Below the pieces are notes generated by a model. The model saw only the letters and a program-made list of their open reading frames with translations. It ran no database searches and had not been told where the DNA came from. This document shows, in pieces, positions 1 through 6,169 of a stretch of 6,360 bases of DNA; positions within the stretch are counted from its first letter, which is position 1, and the number at the start of each line of letters is the position of its first letter. The stretch is from Salibacteraceae bacterium (GTDB taxonomy: Bacteria > Bacteroidota > Bacteroidia > Flavobacteriales_G > Salibacteraceae). The stretch is taken from the NCBI GenBank assembly GCA_023262195.1, contig JALRDM010000216.1:1-6360 (forward strand). The letters run 5' to 3'. Both the position numbers and the translations under genes were made by a program.

Positions 1-328
1 TCTGAAGTTCGAGGAATTATATACTGATCTAGTTGTGAAAATAGATGAGGTGGCCGAGCGCATCTTAACTCTCGGACACACACCAAAACATAAGTTTACC
101 GATTACCTCGGTGTAACTGAAGTCCCAGAAAGCAATGAGGTAACCGATGGAGACAAGGCCATCGAGCAGATTTTAAATGCGTTTAAAATATTACTTACCA
201 AGCAGCGTCACATTCTCGCGCTATCTGGTGAAATTGAGGACGAAGGAACCAACGCACAGATGAGTGACTATATCAGAGAACAAGAAAAGCTGGTGTGGAT
301 GTACTCTGCTTATCTCAACAAGAGATAA
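1..328 (+). CDS. dps: Dps-family DNA protection / ferritin-like protein, C-terminal part (5' end outside window)
   Basis: Dps proteins form 12-subunit shells that bind and oxidise ferrous iron and shield DNA during starvation and oxidative stress, in the cytoplasm or nucleoid. The frame is open from base 2 and gives 108 residues before TAA at 326-328. A GTG at 35 is an internal Val codon: the family sequence continues upstream of it (LKFEELYTDLV), so the gene starts outside the window. The segment KIDEVAERILTLG carries the Asp and Glu of the ferroxidase site (D-x3-E, bases 44-58). The two partner histidines should lie in the missing N-terminal part. The C-terminal helix pair is well conserved, with DEGTNAQMSDYIREQEKLVW near the end. 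Family members are about 155-160 residues, so roughly 50 are missing. Identity is secure. Whether the full protein has a DNA-binding N-terminal tail cannot be seen. Confidence 0.93.
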   Translation, partial: LKFEELYTDLVVKIDEVAERILTLGHTPKHKFTDYLGVTEVPESNEVTDGDKAIEQILNAFKILLTKQRHILALSGEIEDEGTNAQMSDYIREQEKLVWMYSAYLNKR

Positions 329-377
329 AAGCTATCTTTTCTGATCGGTATTTGATCACCACAACTTCTACCCAAAC

Positions 378-1796
378 ATGAAAATTCTCCTCACTGGCTC
401 TACGGGATACATTGGCAAACGCCTACTCCCTGTGCTGGTTGAAGCAGGCCACGAAGTGGTGTGTTGCGCGCGCGATGTAAAGCGTTTCAATCCGCCAGAC
501 TCGGTGAAGGACAAGATTTCGGTCATTGAGGTAGATCTTTTAGATCCCGCCTCGCTGTATAAAATCCCAAAGGACATCGATGGAGCATATTATTTGGTTC
601 ATTCGATGTCCGCCTCTCGGGATTACCAATCTCTGGAGGAGACCTCGGCCATCAACTTTAGAGAGGCGCTTTCAAACACAAGCGCCAAACATGTGGTCTA
701 TTTAAGTGGCATTGTCAATGAAGACGCGCTCTCAAAACACCTAAGTTCAAGGAAGAATGTGGAAGTGGAGCTTAAAAAAGGAACGTACCACCTTACCACA
801 CTCAGAGCAGGCATCATAATTGGTTCAGGTAGCGCTTCCTTTGAAATCATTCGCGACTTGGTGGAAAAATTACCTATCATGATCACCCCGAAATGGCTGA
901 ACACGTGTTGCCAACCTATCGGTATTGTGAATGTGATTGAGTTCCTATCCAAAGCAATATTCAATGAAAAAGTCTTCGATCAAAACTTTGATATTGGAGG
1001 GCCCGATGTGCTGACCTATAAGGAAATGCTCCTTGGTTTTGCTCAGAGTAGAAATCTGAAGCGCAAAATCATCGTGGTCCCTGTCATGACTCCGCGCCTC
1101 TCTTCCTATTGGTTATACTTCGTGACTACTACCTCCTACAAGCTGGCCGTTTCACTCGTACACAGTATGAAAGTAGAAGTGGTATGTCGAGACAACAGCA
1201 TCAATTCCATTTTGGATATCAAGCCGATGGGCTACATGGAATCGCTCAACAGAGCCTTTGCTAAAATCGAAAACAACTCGATTCTATCGAGTTGGAAAGA
1301 CTCTTATGCCAGCAGCGGTATTGACTTCGACATCTCAGAGTTCATCGAAGTGCCCACCTTCGGTTGCTTCGTGGACAAGCGCAAACTTGAGTTTGCCGAT
1401 AAACAGGAAACCATAAATAGGATTTGGAGCATTGGCGGAGAAACGGGTTGGTATTATAGCAACTGGCTCTGGAAATTGCGGGGTTTGCTCGACAAGCTGT
1501 GGGGTGGTGTTGGACTGCGGAGAGGCCGCACGAGCCTTACGTCAATCAACGCAGGAGATACCCTCGATTTTTGGCGTGTGCTTTATGCCGATCGAGACAA
1601 AGGTCGATTGCTCTTATTTGCCGAGATGAAGTTACCGGGCGAAGCTTGGCTTGAATTTAAAATCGTTGACAATCAACTTTACCAAACTGCCACATTCAGA
1701 CCTTTAGGTGTCTTGGGAAGACTCTATTGGTTTTCCGTGTTGCCATTCCATGGCTTTATTTTCAATGGCATGCTCAGGGCACTGGCTCGGCCTTAA
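378..1796 (+). CDS. YbjT-like SDR-family NAD(P)-binding oxidoreductase with C-terminal DUF2867 domain
   Basis: A 472-residue, two-domain protein about as long as E. coli YbjT. Residues 1 to about 220 form an atypical short-chain dehydrogenase (SDR) Rossmann fold. TGSTGYIG (6-13) is the dinucleotide loop, and Arg32 after the second strand hints at NADP(H) (inference). YYLVHSM (71-77) and the block around LRAGIIIGSGSASFE (142-156) are typical of this subfamily. The classical Tyr-x3-Lys pair is not evident; HLSSR (121-125) lies in the corresponding region. Residues about 330-470 match DUF2867: GWYY (357-360), GGVGLRRGR (376-384), DTLDFWRV (394-401) and FRPLGVLGRLYW (440-451). No signal peptide is seen. 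The substrate is unknown. The start is the first ATG after an in-frame TGA at 342-344, and no Shine-Dalgarno sequence precedes it. It lies 49 nt after dps on the same strand; co-transcription is possible but unproven. Confidence 0.92.
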   Translation: MKILLTGSTGYIGKRLLPVLVEAGHEVVCCARDVKRFNPPDSVKDKISVIEVDLLDPASLYKIPKDIDGAYYLVHSMSASRDYQSLEETSAINFREALSNTSAKHVVYLSGIVNEDALSKHLSSRKNVEVELKKGTYHLTTLRAGIIIGSGSASFEIIRDLVEKLPIMITPKWLNTCCQPIGIVNVIEFLSKAIFNEKVFDQNFDIGGPDVLTYKEMLLGFAQSRNLKRKIIVVPVMTPRLSSYWLYFVTTTSYKLAVSLVHSMKVEVVCRDNSINSILDIKPMGYMESLNRAFAKIENNSILSSWKDSYASSGIDFDISEFIEVPTFGCFVDKRKLEFADKQETINRIWSIGGETGWYYSNWLWKLRGLLDKLWGGVGLRRGRTSLTSINAGDTLDFWRVLYADRDKGRLLLFAEMKLPGEAWLEFKIVDNQLYQTATFRPLGVLGRLYWFSVLPFHGFIFNGMLRALARP

Positions 1797-2077
1797 GTTT
1801 TTACCCCCGTCATATCTCTGCTGTCTGCCCCAACACTCAATATGAGGGTGAACACACCCGCAGGTAAATCCATCAACGACACCGTATTTATCCCACGAAC
1901 CAGAAGTTTATTAAGTACCAATTTTCCAGCCGCATCATTAAGACTTATAGTTTCAAAGTCATACATTTCGAGTGCGATGTAGAGTTTGTCACCCGCAGGA
2001 TTCGGATAGACCCGTATCTCTGATATCGCAGCAGAATTATTGCCCGAATAGCGTGTATTCAAACGCGCGAGAAACAT
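1793..2077 (-). CDS. orphan T9SS type A C-terminal sorting domain, probable remnant of a secreted-protein gene
   Basis: This frame encodes 94 residues, most of which match the type IX secretion C-terminal sorting domain. EIRVYPNPAGDKLYI (20-34) is the hallmark opening. A middle strand, ISLNDAAGKLVL (44-55), and LPAGVFTLIL (71-80) follow. Such domains normally sit at the end of large exported proteins with a Sec signal peptide. Here there is no cargo domain and no signal peptide. The frame stays open only to a TAG at 2114-2116, inside the helicase gene, and ATG 2077 is the only usable start. The preceding MFLARLNTRYSG may be the last bit of a lost repeat domain (inference). The tail GADSRDMTGVKT lacks the usual basic-hydrophobic ending. 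The frame starts 17 nt after the helicase stop, in a different frame, so readthrough would not fuse them. The domain call is good; a working gene is doubtful. Confidence 0.72.
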   Translation of the reverse strand: MFLARLNTRYSGNNSAAISEIRVYPNPAGDKLYIALEMYDFETISLNDAAGKLVLNKLLVRGINTVSLMDLPAGVFTLILSVGADSRDMTGVKT

Positions 2078-2094
2078 CCAAGGCTCAGTACAAG

Positions 2095-3360
2095 CTATCG
2101 ATCTCCCTTCCTCCTACCCTTCCGTTTCTTGACTTTTTTCTTGGCTTCTTCAGCTTCTTCGATGAGGGCCAGCACATCGTACTTTTTGTCCTCACGTTTT
2201 TCCAGCGTAGCGTTTACCACACTGTCGTATTCGGTTTTGCTTACTTGCAGTCGAACAATGGGCTTGCCTAAGTTTTCTTCTATTTCTTTGAGTAACTCCT
2301 TTTCTTGCGTGCTGCAAAAGCTATACGCCTGGCCCTTGTTGCTTCCGCGACCCGTGCGCCCTACCCTATGCACATACTGCTCCGCAGACTCTGGCAAATC
2401 ATAGTTCACTACAAACTCCACGTTCGGTATGTCGATACCTCGCGCACTCACATCAGTAGCGATTAATACCTTGAGTTCGCCTTTTCTAAACTGCTTCATG
2501 GTTCGCTCACGGTCGGCATGCTCACGGTCGCTGTGGATGGTGTCGGTTTCTACCCCAATCCGTTCCATGGCTTTTTTCAATCGCTCGGCCCGCACTTTTG
2601 TGCGTACAAACACCAACATCTTTTTATCAGACTCGCTCTTAATCAAGCTCTCTAGAAAGAAACGCTTATCGTCCATTTCAATGAAAGCAACCGAATGCTC
2701 AATGTTTTTGGCAACGGGATCTTTGGGTGAGATCTGAATGCGAATGGCATCACTGTGCACCAATGAATAGGCAATGTCTTTGATCTTATCGTTAATTGTA
2801 GCTGAGAAAAAGAGCGTCTGCTTTTTCCAAGGAATGTTGTGCATCACTCCGCGGATGTCCGCAATAAACCCAAGGTCGAGCATGTGATCAGCTTCGTCCA
2901 ACACCAAGATTTCCACTTTATCTAGTCTCAAATCGCCCTGATTCAATAAATCAAACATGCGACCTGGAGTAACGATCAATACATCAACGCCTTTTTCCAA
3001 CTGCTCTTTTTGGGGGTCTTGCTCCACCCCACCGTGTATGGCATAGGCAGTAACATTGGTATGTTTTCCCAAAGTTTTAAAGACTGACTCTACCTGCAGG
3101 GCCAACTCATGGGTTGGGGTCATCACCAAGCATTTGATGCCACTGGATCTTCGATCTACTTTACGCTCTTGCAGCTTATGCAAAATGGGAATCACAAAGG
3201 CAGCCGTTTTTCCTGTGCCCGTTTGTGCAATAGCCAACACATCTTCTCCCTTTAATATGGCCGGAATGGACTTGTATTGAATGTCGGTAGGCTTCTTATA
3301 GCCGAGTTTAGAAATGGCTGTTTTGATGCCATCAGCAATATGGTAGTCTTCGAATTTCAT
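2095..3360 (-). CDS. DEAD-box ATP-dependent RNA helicase (RhlE-like)
   Basis: A complete 421-residue cytoplasmic RNA helicase with both RecA-like domains. These proteins use ATP to unwind short RNA duplexes or remodel RNA-protein complexes, often in ribosome assembly, RNA decay or cold growth. Motifs in order: Q motif KKPTDIQ (22-28), motif I AQTGTGKT (45-52), Ia PTHELA (82-87), HGG (109-111), TPGR (131-134), DEAD (155-158), SAT (186-188), LVFVRTK (249-255), TDVSARGID (302-310) and HRVGRTGR (331-338). The tail from about 402 is highly charged and ends in a Lys/Arg cluster (408-421), as in RhlE-type enzymes where it helps hold RNA. Two details differ from consensus: His for Arg in motif Ia, and His281 for Gln in the QxxR motif (HADR, 281-284). 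The ATG at 3360 fits the usual short lead before the Q motif. The gene is divergent from mutL across 93 nt. Confidence 0.96.
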   Translation of the reverse strand: MKFEDYHIADGIKTAISKLGYKKPTDIQYKSIPAILKGEDVLAIAQTGTGKTAAFVIPILHKLQERKVDRRSSGIKCLVMTPTHELALQVESVFKTLGKHTNVTAYAIHGGVEQDPQKEQLEKGVDVLIVTPGRMFDLLNQGDLRLDKVEILVLDEADHMLDLGFIADIRGVMHNIPWKKQTLFFSATINDKIKDIAYSLVHSDAIRIQISPKDPVAKNIEHSVAFIEMDDKRFFLESLIKSESDKKMLVFVRTKVRAERLKKAMERIGVETDTIHSDREHADRERTMKQFRKGELKVLIATDVSARGIDIPNVEFVVNYDLPESAEQYVHRVGRTGRGSNKGQAYSFCSTQEKELLKEIEENLGKPIVRLQVSKTEYDSVVNATLEKREDKKYDVLALIEEAEEAKKKVKKRKGRRKGDR

Positions 3361-3383
3361 TCGACAACAAGGTTAGGGATAAT

Positions 3384-3410
3384 GCCGATAAATATTTACC
3401 GCTTATCAGC
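3384..3410. promoter_or_regulatory. interrupted inverted repeat in the divergent helicase-mutL spacer, possible operator
   Basis: The half-sites GCCGATAA (3384-3391) and TTATCAGC (3403-3410) pair at 7 of 8 positions across an 11-nt centre. Within and beside them lies a perfect 10-base palindrome, TAAATATTTA (3389-3398). The position between two divergent starts suits a regulator site or promoter AT-rich core. The region is AT-rich, so chance is a real alternative. No known regulator box is recognised. Confidence 0.25.
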
Positions 3411-3417
3411 TTTTAAC

Positions 3418-3447
3418 TTGACCATTTCGTCTGCAATGCCACCTTTG
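3418..3447 (+). promoter_or_regulatory. candidate Bacteroidota-type promoter for mutL
   Basis: TTG (3418-3420) and CACCTTTG (3440-3447) are spaced by 19 nt. They resemble the Bacteroidota -33 TTTG / -7 TAnnTTTG pattern, with one mismatch in the -7 box. The -7 box ends only 6 nt before the mutL ATG at 3454, so a transcript from here would have almost no leader. The match is short and could be chance. Confidence 0.25.
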
Positions 3448-3453
3448 CAGAGC

Positions 3454-5280
3454 ATGTCAGATATCATCAAACTCTTACCTGATTCCATCGCCAATCAAAT
3501 TGCTGCTGGTGAGGTAATTCAGCGGCCTGCCTCGGTCGTAAAGGAACTCCTTGAAAACAGCGTGGATGCCGGAGCTACCAACATTCAGCTCATCATCAAA
3601 GACAGCGGTAAAGCGCTTATTCAAACCATTGACAATGGAAAAGGCATGGGCGAAGCAGACGCACGCATGAGTTTGGAGCGTCACGCCACATCAAAAATTT
3701 CCAACGCTGATGATCTTTTTAAGCTCAACACCATGGGTTTTAGAGGCGAGGCATTGGCGAGTATCGCGGCTGTAGCGCATATGGAAATGAAAACCCGCAG
3801 TGCAAATCGGGATGTGGGAACAGAAATCTTGGTTGAAGCCTCGCAGGTCAAGCATCAGGAAATTTGTGCCATGGAAATTGGCACCACCATCTCCATTAAG
3901 AACTTATTTTTTAATGTCCCCGCTCGGAGGAAGTTTTTGAAAAGTGATGCTGTGGAAATGCGCCACATCATTGATGAATTTCAACGGGTGGCCTTGGTCA
4001 ACCCAGAAATTGAGTTCAAACTCTTTCACAATGGCCAGCAATTGTTTCACCTCTTGGGCAGCAATATGCGACAACGAATCATCGGCATTTTAGGCAAAGG
4101 GTATAACGAAAAATTGGTTCCGGTAGAAGAGGAAACCGACCTTGTATCAATCACTGGTTTTATCGGCAAACCCGATGCAGCAAAGAAGAGTCGCGGTGAG
4201 CAGTTTCTCTTTGTAAACGGCCGATATTTCAAGAGCCCATATTTTCACTCAGCCGTACAAAAGGCCTACGAAGGACTGATTCCACAAAGACATCACCCTG
4301 CCTACTTCATCTATTTTAAGGTGAAACCCGAGTCGATCGATATCAATATTCACCCCACCAAAACAGAAATCAAGTTTGAAGACGAACGATCCATCTATGC
4401 CATCTTACGCAGTGCGATAAAACGCTCGCTTGGACAATATCACGTGGCTCCAACCATCGATTTTAATCCAGAAACATCTTTTGACATTCTACCCCCCAAG
4501 CGTGGTCAAGAAGTGGAAAAACCAGGGGTGCATGTAAACCCAGAGTACAATCCATTTGTTGACTACTCTGAAGCGAAGCAAAAATGGGAGCGCGGCAACG
4601 CATTCCAAAAGCCAATGACGGAAGGATGGGAAGCATTGTATGAGGGATTAGAGCAGGACTTGCAGCAAGCCCCCGCGGAGTCACCAGGATTAGAGATGGC
4701 GTTTGCGGGCGATGACAACACGCTGGTGCGACAAATAGGCAACCGATATATCTTGGTGCAAAGCGCTGAGGGTGTGTTTTTGATTCACCAATACCGAGCG
4801 CACAGTCGCGTGTTGTTTGAATCATTTGAAGAGAATGTGATGGCCAAAGACCAACCGATTCAGCAATTGCTCTTTCCCGTGACGCTTGAATTATCGGTGC
4901 AAGATGCTGAAATACTGTCCTCTGCGGTGCTTTCGCTGTGTCATATTGGCTTTGAGATTGAATCGTTTGGCACCAATGCCTTTATCATTCGTGGTGTACC
5001 CGCAGCTTGCATGCAAATAAATGTGGAGCATACCATGGCGGGATTCATCGATGATTTGCGAGACAATAAACCTACGGATGAAGTGAAGCTGCAGCAAGCC
5101 GTTATAAAATCCATGGCGCAACAATCTGCCATCAGGTCAGGTGTGGAGCTTAAGGCACAAGAAATGCTAGGCCTGTTCCAGGATTTGATGCGATGTAAAC
5201 AACCTCAATTTGATCTGTCAGGTAACAAGGTATTTATTTTAATGAATTCAAGTACAATCGATAAACTGTTTGGAGCATGA
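3454..5280 (+). CDS. mutL: DNA mismatch repair protein MutL, endonuclease motifs apparently lost
   Basis: MutL links mismatch recognition by MutS to strand removal. This copy has 608 residues. The N-terminal GHKL ATPase is intact: QIAAGEVIQRPASVVKELLEN with Glu31 and Asn35 (15-35), DNGKGM (60-65), RHATSKI (76-82), GFRGEAL (95-101), and HPTK with Lys303 (300-303). A variable linker spans about 330-420, and the C-terminal dimerisation domain follows to the end. QQLLFP (470-475) fits a sliding-clamp-binding motif. The expected endonuclease motif DQHA-x2-E-x4-E reads HQYRAHSRVLFE (445-456), the ACR-type motif reads AQQSAI (555-560), and the late C-x-HGRP-type motif reads FDLSGNKVF (586-594). This suggests no metal-dependent nicking activity. 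MSDIIKLL is the usual MutL N-terminus, so ATG 3454 is chosen over upstream in-frame ATGs at 3382 and 3436. The stop overlaps the next start (ATGA). Confidence 0.96.
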   Translation: MSDIIKLLPDSIANQIAAGEVIQRPASVVKELLENSVDAGATNIQLIIKDSGKALIQTIDNGKGMGEADARMSLERHATSKISNADDLFKLNTMGFRGEALASIAAVAHMEMKTRSANRDVGTEILVEASQVKHQEICAMEIGTTISIKNLFFNVPARRKFLKSDAVEMRHIIDEFQRVALVNPEIEFKLFHNGQQLFHLLGSNMRQRIIGILGKGYNEKLVPVEEETDLVSITGFIGKPDAAKKSRGEQFLFVNGRYFKSPYFHSAVQKAYEGLIPQRHHPAYFIYFKVKPESIDINIHPTKTEIKFEDERSIYAILRSAIKRSLGQYHVAPTIDFNPETSFDILPPKRGQEVEKPGVHVNPEYNPFVDYSEAKQKWERGNAFQKPMTEGWEALYEGLEQDLQQAPAESPGLEMAFAGDDNTLVRQIGNRYILVQSAEGVFLIHQYRAHSRVLFESFEENVMAKDQPIQQLLFPVTLELSVQDAEILSSAVLSLCHIGFEIESFGTNAFIIRGVPAACMQINVEHTMAGFIDDLRDNKPTDEVKLQQAVIKSMAQQSAIRSGVELKAQEMLGLFQDLMRCKQPQFDLSGNKVFILMNSSTIDKLFGA

Positions 5281-6137
5281 TGCTGGGAGGTAGTGGATGG
5301 AGCACAATGCCTCCCGTAGTAAAAAATCTGTTGATCATCAACGGGTTACTCTATTTGGCATCTTTTTCATTTGGCAATGCTTTCAGCATCGACTTATGGG
5401 ACAAACTTGGGTTGCACTATTTCCAAAGCGACCTTTTTCAGCCTTATCAAGTGGTGACGTATATGTTTATGCACAGCCAGTATGACATTACCCACTTGCT
5501 CTTCAACATGTTTGCCGTTTGGATGTTTGGCAGCACCATAGAAAATGTTTGGGGCAGTAAACGCTTTTTGATCTACTACCTCTTTACGGGATTCGGGGCA
5601 GCTATTTTGCATTATGGCATCATTGCAATGGACTTATATCCTATCGTGAGCCAGATGCAAGACATCATCGCAAACCCTACAGCCGAAGCGCTGATCGCCT
5701 TTGGAGACACTCACCCGTGGCAAGAATACCTATACCCAGATTTACTTCCTCAAGCACGATATTTTGCAGAAAACGTACTCACGGCACTCAAAATGAATCC
5801 GAGAGACCCTGCGGCTATGACCGATGCGGTAAGCTTTATGCAAACCTATCTTTCGAGCATTGTAGATCGTCCAAATGTGGTTGGCGCTTCGGGTTCGCTC
5901 TTCGGTATATTACTCGCCTTTGGGATGATGTTTCCCAACGTTAATCTTTACCTCATATTCATCCCAATACCCATTAAAGCCAAATATTTTGTGGCGGGCT
6001 ATGGCTTGATTGAACTTTACTCGGCTTTCTCAAATAATCCCGGAGACAATGTGGCGCACTTTGCTCACTTGGGCGGGATGATCTTCGGTTTCATTCTTTT
6101 AAAAATTTGGCAAAAAACTGGCTTTCGATGGAGGTAA
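5277..6137 (+). CDS. rhomboid-family intramembrane serine protease
   Basis: Rhomboids cleave transmembrane segments of other proteins within the inner membrane, using a Ser-His pair. This 286-residue protein has about six membrane segments. The first (about 16-34) is followed by HLLFN (73-77), the conserved His and Asn of segment 2. A third segment lies at about 97-117. GASG (203-206) places the catalytic Ser205 at the head of segment 4. A fifth lies at about 224-251, with the IPIPIKAKYFV block at 229-239. AHLGG (263-267) gives the catalytic His264 in the last segment. The stretch 119-200 is a long loop between segments 3 and 4, much longer than in E. coli GlpG. The start ATG 5277 overlaps the mutL TGA and suggests coupled translation. 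ATG 5280 and ATG 5307 (MPPVVKN) are possible alternatives, and a GGGAGG at 5284-5289 lies 17 nt before the latter. The natural substrate is unknown. Confidence 0.92.
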   Translation: MMLGGSGWSTMPPVVKNLLIINGLLYLASFSFGNAFSIDLWDKLGLHYFQSDLFQPYQVVTYMFMHSQYDITHLLFNMFAVWMFGSTIENVWGSKRFLIYYLFTGFGAAILHYGIIAMDLYPIVSQMQDIIANPTAEALIAFGDTHPWQEYLYPDLLPQARYFAENVLTALKMNPRDPAAMTDAVSFMQTYLSSIVDRPNVVGASGSLFGILLAFGMMFPNVNLYLIFIPIPIKAKYFVAGYGLIELYSAFSNNPGDNVAHFAHLGGMIFGFILLKIWQKTGFRWR

Positions 6138-6169
6138 GTTTTTGAATTCAATGGTTAATTTGAAAGCAG

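Noticed and set aside
327..340. AAAAG-CTAT-CTTTT hairpin after the dps stop, as a terminator
   Set aside because: The stem is only five mostly A-T pairs, and the T run is part of the stem. It is too weak to call.
333..340. TATCTTTT as a -7 box for the SDR gene
   Set aside because: One mismatch to TAnnTTTG and no TTG at the right distance upstream.
1781..1805. GGC-TCG-GCC followed by AAGTTTTTA at the SDR stop, as a terminator
   Set aside because: A three-pair stem with a three-base loop is not stable enough, and the T run is interrupted from the stem.
1972..2271. 99-codon plus-strand frame across the sorting domain and helicase 3' end
   Set aside because: It is antisense to two recognisable domains, and its Phe/Leu runs come from the Lys/Glu-rich helicase tail read backwards.
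3277..3453. Upstream extension of the mutL frame (starts at 3277, 3382 or 3436)
   Set aside because: The added residues do not resemble any MutL N-terminus and run antisense into the helicase gene. MSDIIKLL at 3454 matches the family start.
4463..4825. 120-codon minus-strand frame inside mutL
   Set aside because: It lies opposite well-conserved mutL codons, has low-complexity Cys/Pro/His-rich content and resembles no family. It is a shadow frame.
6141..6162. TTTG plus TTAATTTG before the second rhomboid gene, as a promoter
   Set aside because: The spacer is about 10 nt, far shorter than the roughly 19 nt expected, and the gene spacing suggests an operon.
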